From: Haliclystus octoradiatus
Lineage: Eukaryota; Cnidaria; Staurozoa; Stauromedusae; Haliclystidae
Direction of reading: 5' to 3'
Length of the DNA: 64,000 nt
Assembly: GCA_916610825.1 (NCBI GenBank)
Contig: OU744453.1
Coordinates: 9,213,845 to 9,277,844, forward strand
Part shown: positions 19,077 to 32,900 of the stretch, in pieces
How the letters are laid out: the number at the start of each line of letters is the position of its first letter
How positions within the stretch are numbered: the first letter of the stretch is position 1
Made by a program: the position numbers and the translations under genes
Notes under the pieces: generated by a model
Databases searched by the model: none
Told to the model about the DNA's origin: nothing
Seen by the model: only the letters and a program-made list of their open reading frames with translations

Positions 19077-21798
19077 GTATGTCGCGGTCAAGTGTGATGC
19101 AAATCAAAACCCATACATTATTTTTTGTGGAAGATTAAGCAATTTTCGTAGATTCAATTTAATTAATTAGCATACTCACAAGAAATAATTGTAAATCAAT
19201 TATTGCTATTCTCAAACAATGGTTAGTTGAAATATCTTCCGTTGAAAAATCTTCCTTCATGCGTCTCCTAGGAATTAACATATTTATTTGTGTGAGTGAC
19301 TTTATTCTTTGCTAGCGCCAGTGGTGTTGTTGCCTCTTTTAATTGGTTGGCGTTAAAATTTGACTTCAACTTTTTCGTTCTGGACAGACTGTTCTCTATT
19401 ACATCTGAACATATCACAATATATCAAAACATGCACTTCGTTGTATTTCTTAAGGTCTTTACCAAATTCACAATGACAACAAAGGTATTTGTTACTCGGC
19501 CCAAGTTATCCCAGCAACGCGGGTCACTCATTGCTAGTAGTCTACAAGTATTGACGTTCTAGTGATATAGAAGATTCTGTGTCATACCCACAATCTTGGT
19601 GCTATTTTTAGCTCAGGGATCACATGAGACAATTGTTTTCTTCCATACTCACATTCGTATCTGGTCTGATGTATTTTAAGCAGCCACCCCCAGAACCAGA
19701 ACTCATGCTGTGAAAACTGGGACTGATTCGGTACGCCCAAATTTCTACCGCTACCCTCGTAGACGTGAGAAAAAGCTTTCAAAATTGACTATATTTCATA
19801 TTTCATGAAATTTTCAATTATTTTAAATTTCATTTGACGTTTGGACCAATATTTCATATCTCAAACACTCCTTAAAGGGCTCCATATCTAGAATGGTTCA
19901 TTATCCAAGTACCTTAGATATCTAGAACCATGCTTATTCAATCTCGCTGTCCAAATCATAAGTCAACCAAGAGTCAATTCACTAATTTATTAAAGGTTGA
20001 ATGGGTCCAATATCGCAGAAATATATTTTCACACTGCTATGGAAAGATGCAAGCAATGATTTCTCAAATATAAAATATTTTCACACTGCTATGGAAAGAT
20101 GCAAGCAATGATTTCTCAAATATAAAATCACTGCACAGTATTGGATCATTTTGATAAATTTGACCATAGTATACAGAATATTTATTTGCATTGTGAACTT
20201 CCCCCGTTTACTTGTATTCGTATTCAGAGTAACCAAATAGGATACTAATTATAATGTTTATGAGCCTGAAGACTAGTGGCATCTGAAATCACCTGTTCTC
20301 TTTCTAACCATATGGAAATATAAAAATAACGAAAAGTAGATCTGTAAAGTGGAAGTAAAACAAGAAAAATTTGCGCAAGACTTCATTATAATGAAGTCCA
20401 TTGTGCTGCAAGGTACTTTTCATAAATGTTGAAGAAAACATCATCAATGGGTGCAATTTTAAATGCAAGTTTCAAAACTGAAAATTATTTTTGAGCTTGA
20501 TTCTATTTTCAACAACCATTCCAACAATAAAGCCGATAAATCTTTAGTAAGATCTTGTCAGAACTCCAAAGCTTCGAACCTTTCCATCATTTCAATTTTA
20601 CAGTTTGAAAATTTGAAATATTCTGTATTTTAATAGAAAAACAAAAACCATTGTTGTCACGGCAACAAATGGAGTTTACTGATTATTTAAAAAGTGCTAT
20701 TTTTACTTGTGAAATATGAACTTTTCCGAATACGACTTTACCCAGTGGCGGAATACCCTGTATACCACTGATAATTATATAATAACTAGCAATAGGACCC
20801 GCTGCTCTCTTAAATGATATTCAGAAGTATATAGGCCCCAATCTACATGACTCAAGGACGAATGTTTATCCAGAGTTCAAGGAACATGACCAATGAACGC
20901 TAAATTCGGAATTATAATAGCAATTTATCAAGATGAGGCAGTACAGGGGTTTGATACGGAACTTTGCATTAATCGGTGTCTATTGTATCACCTATGTTTC
21001 TTGGGCTACATCAATGAATTGTATAGTATTCTAATCTTTCGATCTGTACTAACTATATTCTGAAACTATGACATTTATAATTTGTGGCTATTGTCTACAA
21101 AAGAATGGAACGATGACAACATCGCCGAAGCGTATCAAAAGTTAATAACTAACAACTCTTTTTTCGTAAGTGCTGGTTGAAATAATATAGGAAAAAAGAT
21201 ATATATTTTCTTTCGATACGTGAAGCATGGAAAGATTCAAAAATGCTAATACTCTATATGTACACACGCAGGACAACAACGAATCGATTGGTATGCTTAT
21301 CGAATGTTTAGCACACATATTGGCAAAGATGAATGCACACACAAAAAGTAACTCGCAAATATATGTTAACATTAGATGTATCGTGAAGAAGAAGAACGCA
21401 GCAAATTATTTTATCGAATTTATTTACATCATTTAAATAATGTTAAATGGAATTTCATCAAATAGAGAATAATTCAATAGGATAACTATACAATAATTGG
21501 ATGTAAAGTTTTGTCAAAATGGGAAGGAAATTCCTCATCAAAAATGTTTATATTTACATTTCATTCAACTCATATATTACAGTAGAATGATTGTGATGAA
21601 AATGAAAATGGTATGCAAAATTACAACATAATATGATTATACATGCTATAATGATATATTATATCTTGTTGGAGAAATGAAATTCATTACATCTAATAAA
21701 ATATTGAGCATAATGGGATGGTATTTCAATGTCATTCAAAATGGTGTTTGCCAGCAGAAGCTCAAATGGAATTATGTACAAAAGTTAATTTTCGTCAT
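19077..21798. other. Unannotated stretch with one local tandem duplication
   Basis: No coding region beyond short accidental frames. A TTTATT at about 21418-21425 could serve as the polyadenylation signal (AATAAA on the minus strand) of the BTB gene that ends at 21799, but it is about 375 bases away. Confidence 0.3.
20023..20128. repeat. 52-bp tandem duplication
   Basis: A 52-bp unit starting ATATTTTCACACTGCTATGG occurs twice head to tail (starts 20023 and 20075), apparently without differences, so it is a recent duplication or an assembly artefact. Confidence 0.85.
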
Positions 21799-23677
21799 CT
21801 ACAAATCCTGACAAAATGCATTTTCAAACTCCTCGGAAACAATTTTCTTAGCCACGACACTGTTAGTACAGATTTTCCCTTTTGAATTTGCAGCGCATGA
21901 ACAATTGAAACAAAATGGAAATGACGGAAATCTTTTATGAATTGTACAAATAAAGTCTTTGGATCCTTCAATCACTTTCGATGCCTTCCGAAATCTTTCA
22001 ATAACTCTCCTCATGATAGCTGATTGTTCAAACTCATCCAAAGTATAAAATGAATCACGTTTCTCAATACCTGGTATTTTGCTTGCTTCTGATAAGGCAT
22101 GGTCAACTAGCCGCATCAGACGATGTCTACGTCCAAGTTTTAATAACAGTATAACATCAAACGTATGACTTTGTATTAGGAATTCTTCACACATTGCCAG
22201 CAATACAAGTATTAGAAACTCTTCAGCAACACTGAGTAAAGTCAGTACATTTTCATCTGGAAATGATGAAAAAATTAAATATCAAGTCATGGATACTGAA
22301 TTCATCAGAATAGACCATCTACTAACTTCTATCCATTATAGTAGGCTATTCATCGCATTAACTGAGCTGTACATCTCTTTTATATGCACTAAATACATCA
22401 TTCTGGCTACCACTGTATAGAGTAATAATTTACAGTAATAAAGTTAAAAATCCTTTTTGTGATCATGCGTGCGACCTTATTCCTACTACACGAGAACGTT
22501 TATTTCTGTTGAATATCATGCAGTATGTATCAGATTCAGTTTAATTACTAATTGTTATAATACCATCCTGCAATATATCTGTAGGGTTGTGATAATAATT
22601 ATAATGATATATAATAAAAATAAATAATATTCGGTTCGACGGACCAATTGCGGAGTTGTGATAGTAAAGTAATTATGTAAATCGTAAAGGAAATGACGAT
22701 ACTGTATAATTCGTGTTTACTCAAGAGGACTGTAAGGAACTATGTAAAACAGGAATTATAATATTCAATATTGGATTTACATGAATGTGAGATATTACTA
22801 GAATGAGGCTAATTAGGGATCTGCTGCAAATCTATTAAATGTTCAAAATTATTTGTAAGAGCTTTCTCAGACTTTCAGACAAACATAGCTTTTTACGACG
22901 GTAAATTAAAGCAATAAAGGTTTAAACTATGTTTGAATGTAAAGTTGAGATAGCTGGGATAAGCTTAGTATACCATGCATTAATATAACCGTTTCTGGTT
23001 GCAAACAGTGAATGTCTGTATATGGATTATATGGATGTGATCTGCAATGATTGATCTTCACAAAAACTGTCTCAGTCACTTCTAGATGCATGTCCAAACA
23101 GCATATACTGTAACAACAGCACAACTCGTCTTTGTTTACAATCCAATGACCCGTGGGTTACTGCTCTGTTAAATAATATTGGGTACTACCTCCTCAACTG
23201 ATATTACTGATAACATATTATTATTATTATTATGAAAAGGCTCACTTAGTTACCATACATAGTTATGATATTCAATATGTAAGTCTGTGTGTAGCTATGT
23301 CAATTGCCTATAGACAGTAAATACATTGCAAAGTATATATGCAACGATTTCAATTCACCTGTTATTTCTTTGTCTTGTGAATACAAAAATGCCATCAACT
23401 CCTTGATATCGTGAAGGCGATGTTCTCTTAAGACAATTACACAATTATTTGCGTTGCTTGCTTCTAGACTATTTCTGCCACATATTAATGTCTTGAAGAC
23501 TTGAGAATAGAAGGCCAATACTGCACGGTGACCTGGTATATATATCCCATCGACTTTTAAATATAAATCAGGTTCCCTGGTCTTGCATGGCAGTATGATG
23601 TTGGAACCATTTTCAGAAGCTTCTGAAATATCATCCACAGCAATCGAATATTGTTTCAAATCAAAATCTGCTGACAT
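21799..23677 (-). CDS. BTB/POZ domain protein, two exons, 258 aa
   Basis: Exon 1, 23677-23359, starts MSADFDLKQY and ends in phase 1 at the donor GTGAAT. Exon 2, 22256-21799, follows acceptor TTTCCAG and runs to a stop; the phases fit, giving D at the junction (KEIT-D-ENVL). Residues about 36-130 form a BTB fold: PDLYLKVDGIYIPGHRAVLA is the classic D-hydrophobic-x-V-x-G-x-x-IPxHRxVLA start, then FYSQVFKTL, ELMAFLYS and ENVLTLLSVAEEFLI. The rest is a short BACK-like helical region (LLLKLGRRHRLMRLVDHAL) and a Cys-containing tail. No MATH, Kelch or zinc fingers, so it is a short BTB protein. Related proteins dimerise and often serve as Cullin-3 substrate adaptors; that role here is inference. 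Intron 22257-23358 is about 1.1 kb. Confidence 0.85.
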
Positions 23678-25131
23678 TGCGCAGATGTTGAGCTCTCTGT
23701 TATTGTCTGGAATTAATTGGGTGAATATTCTTCAGATGAAAGCGAATTGAGATTCTTATGTGATGTAGCCAGTTTTCTTTGCAATAGAAAAGCACCTCTA
23801 AAATTATCTAGCGTGTTTCAAAAGTGCGTGATTCGTTCGCTCATCGAATGCAGCCACATTACAGACTGCACACTTCTCCAAATTGGTTTCTAGTAAACAC
23901 GCGTGATCACGCAACGCCTGGAAAGCAACGCGTTACAACAACTAAGTAGCAGGTGTCGTGTATATAACGCAATAAACGTCGTGATTTAAATGTTAGATTG
24001 TTGAATCAGATGGCCGTTACTTGGCAACAACACATTGTTTAAGCGGGAAATCAGCTGGTTAGCCACGTGCTCCATTGTTTTTTTCTGAAGTGTCTAGATC
24101 AGTTAGTTAACAAAAAGTGTTTGAGATTGGACCAGGTACACCACACTCAATGCAAATGAATAACAAATCTGGTAAAATCTATGATCATTTAATATTTCTG
24201 GTGTGTTAAGCAATAAAAATATTCGGCGTAGAATACTATACTTAACCATGTTCTTACGTAAGTCATACTATCGTTTGTTTGTTTGTTATAAGCTAATAAA
24301 ACGGCAGAAATAAACAATAAAAAGTATGAAAGTCCCTTTACTTTTGTAGAAAAGCAAACTCTGTCGTGCACTCTTCTTCCTGATCTGTTAATTATAATAG
24401 ATTGATGAAATTTGGCTTTAGGTATAATCATGCAGTGCCAACCTAATCAAAAACCTTGATTAATTGTAATAGCGTTATGATATCTTGAGTGAGGAAGATT
24501 TCTATTATAATCAGTCGCTTAATTACTACTCCATCGCTTATCATTAATGTCACTAAAAGCCCTGATGGCTTGCTATATTATAGCGTGATTTGATGATTCA
24601 TAATATGTTCGTGAATAAATGTATATCAACATCAATAAATGAAAAGCTGATAAAGTAATGCACTCAGCTGTAGTTTCTGCGGTGATTCTATCTACAAAAC
24701 TCATGTACGTTTGCAGAAGCCATCTTAGAGCGTTAATACTTTTCTGACTATCTTCGACTACTGCATTCACATTAAATATCTTTTGCAAGTAACATAAAAT
24801 TATCGTGTACATTTTCTAGGGAGAATCAACATGGAAACTTTCGTTTCGATGCAATATTGTAGGAAATCTTATCACTCTAATGGGTGATCTTCTAGGTGTT
24901 ATGGTAATCTGACTCCTTGTATTCATATTGAATTAAGAACTCCCACAAGATAATATATGTTGAATATAATTGTAATGATAAACTAATACCAGTGCTTGTC
25001 AAAGTGAATCTAATTAATAATATACTTTACATTGGTTTTTATATGATTATAAACGAGGTTACCTCAAAAGGAGGATAAGCTAATATCAGCTGCCTGATAG
25101 AGAGGCTGATAAATTAATCCACTACAATGTC
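23678..25131. other. Intergenic upstream of the BTB gene
   Basis: Should hold the BTB gene promoter (minus strand, upstream of 23677), but I could not define a core element. Minus-strand open frames at 24189-24431 and 24573-24812 have no recognisable domain and no splice support. Confidence 0.3.
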
Positions 25132-25636
25132 TAAAGCCCTGGCCAAATGACTTTTTTTATTTCGCCAACATTCATCGGATTTTGTTGAGTTCATTTTCGT
25201 CAACATCTTGAGGGTGGCCAAATGACTTTTTATTTTCGCCAACATTCATCGGATTTTGTTGAGTTCATTTTCGTCAACAGCGGATGGTATTTTGAGGCTT
25301 GGAAGCTAGTCAATCGAGCCCACCAATCCTGAGACAGGCCACGTCATTGTTGACCAATCAGAGCAAGGTTCATATTTTCAACAAAACTCAACAATGTTGA
25401 GGAAATAAAAAGTCATTTGGCCACTTCGCCAACATCGGCAGAGAACAATAGAACTCAACAAAATCCGATGAATGTTGAGGAAATTTTTGAATGTATTCAA
25501 AATCGAAATTCAACATCAGCCAACAAAATCCGAAAAAGTGAGGGTGGCCAAATGACTTTTTATTTTCTCAACATTCATCGGATTTTGTTGAATTCAACAA
25601 TGTTGGCGAAATAAAAAGTCATTTGGCCGGGGCTTA
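25132..25636. mobile_element. Modular MITE, family B (505 bp)
   Basis: Outer ends are inverted: TAAAGCCCTGGCCAAATGAC at the left and GTCATTTGGCCGGGGCTTA at the right. Inside, the module GGCCAAATGACTTTTTATTT, then CGCCAACATTCATCGGATTT, then TGTTGAGTTCA repeats directly at about 25141 and 25206 and in the other orientation further right. The outer 15 or so bases equal those of family A, but the internal module differs. Non-coding; presumably moved by a transposase encoded elsewhere. Confidence 0.75.
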
Positions 25637-26975
25637 AGAAAATAATTTCATCATCACAGCAAAAATATATCCTCAACGACTTTGTCCTGTTGCTTTCATC
25701 TGGTTTCAACCCCTACCCTACACTATGAGGGGAATGGGTTTCGGAACGTTTTTTATGAAGATGTGTCATTTCGAATACTGATCAAGTTGGACTGCAAAAT
25801 TTCAAGTTGCTAACATTGCACTCGGAAATTTTAGGGTATCGAATTTAATTTAATTTGTGACCCTGTTAGTACTTTATAAATGGTGAGGTAACAATGGTGT
25901 AAAAATGAGTAATAGCACCTTGTATCTGAGATTGTCTTTCATGAAATGCTGCCCCTCCCCAGGGTGTTTACTATACAAACATCTCCAGTTGCCATAATCA
26001 TTGTTCATTTTGAACCCATCCCCACTCCCCATGATTAAGATATGCTGGTTGAGTTCACACTGATTAAAGTTCAACTCGAGGACCAGGCTAGCGTCAACAT
26101 GAATGAGTTATTATTACATGTAGATAGTGTAGTTAGCTAGATATATAGATGCTTGATTTTAATCGCATATGATTATATTAAAGAATTAATCTATCTAATA
26201 GGGATATGTGTGGAACAGACCATCTCGAGTATATCATCATCGTCAAAAGAAGTTGAGGTAACTTCAAAAATCAATACAATAAATATGATTTCAATACATT
26301 TTGTCTGTATGATAAACGTGTTTAACTTGATCTATTCACTTTGAATTTTTTTTTAATTACTTTTTGAAATGAGATTCAAAATTACTTATCAAATAGTGCA
26401 ATATATTCCAACGTGTTACTTTAACATAACACTATATGATACCTGTAATCAACCATATATTTGAGTCGACAAACAAAATACATACATATTTTTATTAAAC
26501 AATAGATTCATCCGGTATAAATACGATAAGTATATATCCTATTATTATTATCTTCTCTTTCTTATCTGCATAAAAAAAGGAAAGAAAATTAATCCAAACT
26601 ATTGCAAAGCTCTGTGTTATCTTTTTTCGTTAATCATTACTATGAAGTATATAATAAAATGTATTCATTCAATAAACTAATCTATACCAGCAGCAACATG
26701 TTGTAAAAGGATTATCATAATATAAAATCGGATTTGATTTCCGGATTCAAATTGCTCACTTACAAACGAGACGGTTTCATGAAGCTAGACAAAACAAATG
26801 AAAATTTTTGTCTCGAGAAAAATACATACATTAATTGATTTTTCTTTTATGTTCACAAATATAGCTTGCGTTTACGAAATATGCATTTTGATCTAGTGGA
26901 GAACATATCATGTTTTCCGTTATTGTAAACTTCAGAAATTTGTAATTGATTTCACTGTGACGAATCTACGAAGAG
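25637..26975. other. Intergenic upstream of CPLANE2
   Basis: Likely contains the CPLANE2 5' UTR and promoter, but no core promoter element could be fixed from sequence alone. No other feature recognised. Confidence 0.3.
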
Positions 26976-29900
26976 ATGAAATACGGTAATCTAATTGTTC
27001 AAAATTGGCATGAAACTCAAGAAGGGAGAGAGTTTATGAGTTCTATTCTTCATCGGAATCGACGTAAAACATTTGGTGAGTATATAAGAATTTATATGTG
27101 AGGTTTTGTATCGTTTTTTCCCTGATAAATATTGAGAACTCATCCTAATAGGCTATCTAGCATTCTAGCTATAAAAAAAATAACATAGGGCCTACAAAAT
27201 TAAGCAGCATGCATGTTTAAAATAAAATGGCATACGTAGATGGACCCAGCGATCAGCAGATCAATAATCATCAAATCGAAACCTTGTTTTTAAATGTTTA
27301 AGTTAATGTTTGTCTTGTAGACATCGTCGAGATCTCGGGTGCGCAACAGTAAATACTTTGTTGATGTTTGACCGTAAAATATCTAAATATCGTCGAATCT
27401 CGGGTGCGCCATTGCCATAATCTGCAGACTTGGGTCATTGGGTGTTACTCACCTTGAAACATGTATTCGATGAGTTACAATGCAATTAATGGTACCTTTA
27501 GAGGTGTATTTCAATTTCGCTGCACTTGAATTTTGAAACAACGATTGTCTGTTGGAATTCAGTGCATATTTAGCGGATTGTTTATGCATAGCCTATTGTC
27601 CTAATATAATGTCCAAAAAGGTTGAAGGGAACTAGGGAAACCTATAAATTGATGTTCTGTAGAACTTTGTTTCATAGGAGTGCTCGTATCTCATCGATAT
27701 GTCTATTTGAATGTCATATCGCATATTATTATATATTAACAAAATACTTTCCAAATTCAATGTTCTTAAGCGAAGTAGATCATCCTTATGCAAGATATCA
27801 GAGTTGCCAAAATTGAAATTATCAAATAAATTTGATGTATTTATGGGCGATTCCATTGTGTCTGACTGACACATTGGAAGTTATTTTCGAATAGGGCATC
27901 AACATCCAATTACTACGTGGTGTGAAGTGTCCAAAACAACGGGTAGGCGGTCACACGGCTTCTTTGATCATATGATCGTTACGGCATTAGCTTTGAGATG
28001 CCGACTGTTGCGCTTAGGTCGAAACTGTCCATATGAATATTTTCTGTCAGTCAGACACGCAGATTTAAAGGATGAGGTTGAAGAAAATAGCAATATTTCT
28101 AGCAAAATATGCAAATTAGCTATTTTCTGTTTTGCATACAAAAGGTTTAGCGATCAAGTGTCACGCTGTGGAGTAAACAAAACATTTATGGGACTTTTTC
28201 GTGTCTGACTGACAGCGACCCGAAGTGATCGAAACATTTATATAACTTTAATGTAAAATACACTCATTATTCTTTATTTTTACTACTTAATTAATAATAC
28301 GAAACAAGTGAATTCATATCGATTGATGTAATTTTTGTAGAAAATCATGAAAAAACCCGCAAAATTTCAAGTTTTAGTTTGTTGTTGTTTTCATAAATTC
28401 ACGAGCGGCCAACTCGACGCTCTCTCTAATTTATTAATTTTATCCACATCGAAGTATATAACCTCAATCAAACATACATATAACGATGGTAAAAGTATCT
28501 ATTTTAAAGAAAACAATTGATTTTTGTCTGAATTCCTTGCTTTATTTTTGACACTTGTAAAATTTTTGGTTTCACTTCTGATGGAATCGCCCTTATGAAG
28601 CTCAATCTAATAATAAGTGTATCAGCAGCTTCCCCGGCGGGTGACTCCCGGAAATCCACAGGGATTTGCAAAATTGATCTCATTAAACTAATTTAATCCC
28701 TCTAGGCGAGGGGCAACATTGATTTTGCAATTCCACACCTCCAAGGTCGGACATATTCATCTTTCATTATCAAATTCAAGGTAATAAATGTATTTAGTAA
28801 ATAAATAAATTCACAAATATGCATAATAAAGTTAACACAGGATATAATATTAAGTAACATTATTTTGATTATAAAAATTAATCTAGTTTTTAATATTAAC
28901 AATTGAGAAATGTGAAGATTAGGAAATATCTGCACAATACATATTGCCAATGAATATGAAAAAAACAAAACATCTTAATACTAATACAAATTCTCATACA
29001 TAAATGTGCAATGTACAACAATTCTGGCGGCGATATTTCTTAAAAATACAAAACCCCTTTTCCCCAGGGCATGTATTTTGCAACAAAACTCAACTAATCT
29101 CCCTGTGAGCCCGGGGCTCCTTTGGGGTCACCCCTCGGGGAAGACGCTGATACACGCACAATTATAATACTACAGTGAAGCCTGTATATAACATCCAGCT
29201 ACGAGAGATAGATAAATTGACCATAATAGACAGGTGGCCTTTATATACAGGTTTGATTCAATAGAAAATACCATTTTTGACATTGCAAGAGTGACCACTA
29301 TAGACAGGTGGCCGCTTTATAGAGGTGACTATAGAGGTTATATCAGGTTTGACTGTACAAAATTGGAACTTTGATTTTATTTTTATGAGGAATGCCATAA
29401 TTTGAAGACAGAAAGGCGTTATGCGCATGCGTATTTGACTCCGGGACTCTTTGCCTTTTTCAACCAAAGGTCCGGTTTCTAGGTCTATATTCACGTCCAC
29501 TGTTGTTTGTAGCCTATGTATTTTTTATTTCAGGAATTCTTGATCTACCTAATTTCCCACCTCAATTAAAGCCAGAGGAGGCATCTTATAAGATTTTGCT
29601 TTGTGGTAAATCTGGAGTTGGGAAGACGAGTACTATCACCAAATTGTGTGGAAGAGGTAATTATTATCAAGCATAACACTTGCGAATAGCAATTCTGGAG
29701 CTCATTAACAGTTCATGAACTCTCACGGACAGTTCATGAACAGTTCATGAAAATTTGGGGCCATTTAACGTTCATAAAATGTTTATGAACTCCTGAACTG
29801 TTTTTCGCAGGGGAAACTACCTACGGTTATCTCTATTATAAATTATCTTTAAACAGAATTATAGAACTAAAAAAGGAAATGTACAGATATCTATCAAGGA

Positions 29901-32900
29901 TTCAATATCACTCCAGATAAAAATAGCGATGTCGGATATAGTCTATCTGCAGGTGCAAGCATAACTGTATACATCCCCTGAGAAAAACAGTTCACAACAA
30001 CAAGTTCATGGACATCAAATGGACTATATTTCATGAACTTCTCATGAACTATTCATGAAAAAGTCAATTAAAATTGAAACATTTGTGAACTAGTTCATGA
30101 ACTGTTCATGAAGTCCTGAACTGTTTCTCGGAGGGATCTGGCTATGAAAATTATGTCTCCTTTGAAAGCAGAATAGTAAAAATATCTGGAAAATTGCTAT
30201 TTCAACTTGAAATAGTATCATTATTTATGGTCATATATGGTGAGTGTCACTGCCGGTCTACACGGGCTACTCTTGTACCCAGTGTTCGTAATGTAGAAGG
30301 AAATTTACAGGCTTAATGAAAAGCTTCTACTGTATCAATCAAATGGCCCTATTGAATTCCCTATTTGTGTATATGCTCCTTCATAGTTTTTCCTACTCTA
30401 TTGTTTCATATTTTCCCAAAAGAAATCCAAGAGAAACATCTGCAAGTTCTTATCACATCGGAGAGCAATGAATATGAGCAACTCTGCGGGAGCTTATACC
30501 ATGATTAGGAATTCCAATGATTGATATATTTGTTATTTAGCTATTTGGTAAATCAATTTAATGTAGGCCTCCATGAATAGAGTATAAGATGAGCGTCATG
30601 AATAGTTCCTATAAAAAGTCTACATGCATTTCATTAACAGCTCACTATTTTTACAGTTAATGAGCAACCCAAGCAAATTTTTAACATGATAAATACATTT
30701 ATTACAGTTCAGAAACTATTTTTAATGCTCTATTTACAAGGAGGGCAATTTACCCAGGTATGCAAGACAAGCAGAGCGAGGAACTTAACCAGCCTACCCG
30801 AGTTGCTCCCCCTGACAGATCGCATTACCTTAGTAGCCGGGTCAATTTCTTGCCTTGTAAACACAAATAGTCGAGTAATTTGGGTAGGCGAGTAAATTTG
30901 AAAATGATAGCTTGAATTTTCGATTGTTTGCAACGTTTCTGCAGACATCTTTCGTTATCTAATCGTTCGATTTGAGCGTGCATGCTTAGACTGGCTTTAA
31001 ATGTTTCAAATCATTTAGACGGGCTACTTGGCTTTGGGTAGCCCATTAAAAAAACAGCAAATTTCAACTCAGTAAGATGAGTAACTCGCCTTCCTGGTAA
31101 CTCGCTCTCCTTGTAAACATGGCCTAAGAAAACCTTCATCATTTTTGTGGAACGATTTATAGTTTTACATTATAATATATAAAATATGAAGTCAAAAGTC
31201 TGACAATCATTTTTGCTGCTCAAAGTTTCACGCCGAGGCGGTCAGCAGGCAATCTATTCAAAGATTTGATTAGATTGCCTGATGATCGCCTTGGCGTGAA
31301 AATTTGAGTAGCTAAAATGATAGTCAAATTTTTGACTTCATATTTTATATATTATTTAAAGCTCTGCTTTATAGCATTGAGCCCTATGTTCGATCAGTAA
31401 TACAACTTACACCACATTATATATGTAGTTTTACATTATGAAGTACTTTCAGACAGTAATTTACTATTTCGACTTGTTTTCAGAGGTACCTCAATCTCAT
31501 TTTGAAACTCCTGGAATAGATGTATCTACTGTTTACTGGCCTGCAAAGGTAAATAGTATCTACTAACTCATCCAGTATCATGCTTGTTGAATTCCAATAT
31601 CAAGATTAGAATAGTGTTAACTGAATTTCATTATTTTTAATCAGGGTCCGACAAAATGTTTCACCTTCCGCAATTCTCAGATTTTAGATAAACGTTTGAG
31701 TAATTTTACTGACATAAAAACGTAAAATCGAAACTTTATTTTAGCTTCATATCCAGCATATTGCCTTTTCCTTCTGAATATTGTTACCCTTCCGCGAACT
31801 AGGTTTCCAAGTTTCCTGATTTTGTCGGACCCTGTTTTTAATATTTATGGTTCCATGCTAATATTACTTGAATCTATGACAGAATATTGATTGATCTGTT
31901 CTGACTTCTGTTCCCATCTATATCACGGAATTGATACCCTACCTCCGGACGTATGTTAGCTGTTCCCCTGAAGGATCGTGAAGATGGTCAAATCCTTAGT
32001 CCATCTTGCATGCCGCATAGACTTGATTAAATAACAACATGATTTGTTAAATCATATAAAATATAACTCAGTGGATTTGCTTAGATGATTTAGATATAAG
32101 TACGCTATAGACCTGCAATGTACATATTTGTTTTATGGTTTCGTTTGTAGCTTGTCCAAACAAAACAAATATTATTATTTAAATTTACATTTTGGGATGC
32201 TGGTGAGCAAGCATGGAAGAAATTTGATCATATTCCGGTGGTACGTACTTGCATCAAGAATATACAGTTAACTTAGTTTTTAGTTGTTACTCTACAATGT
32301 CATAATAGTAATAATGTAATAATGCTCTAGCAAGAAAATAATGTGCACCGATGTGCAGAGGTGCACCGATTAAGAATTTTGCCGATTATCTCAGCTGATC
32401 ACATTTTGCCGATAAAATTAAATAATCAGTCGCAACACCATGTTCAATTTTAACAGTTTTAAGATCAATGTTTCCTTCAACTTGCTTGTCAAAGAGGTTG
32501 TTGCTTGTGTAAAGACAATAACAAATACATGTAACTCATGCAGTATTGATTTTTGATATTGAAATAATAATGTTTTGGGAAAACTTAAGCTTACATTTCC
32601 TAAACGTTTTCCTTTTCATTAACCATTGTACAAAATCCCTTGTTATATGATATCTTCTGATATTTGGTAAAATTGATCTTGCTTTCTTCAATAGAACGAG
32701 CTTTCATTTGGAGTTGGTCATGATGCATAATCTGCGACATCAAACTTTATATACAATCGCTATTTTCTGAATGAAATCACTCCCCCTGTGAAGCTCAAAT
32801 GCTCATGAGTTCATAAACTCTAAATTGCCCAAATGTTCATTAATTTTCATAAACAGTTCATGAATGATTCATAAATTGTTCATGAAAATTTACGTAATTT

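Noticed and set aside
27927-28208. 93-codon plus-strand frame in CPLANE2 intron 1
   Set aside because: It lies wholly within a MITE, starts and ends at the MITE motif and has no recognisable domain.
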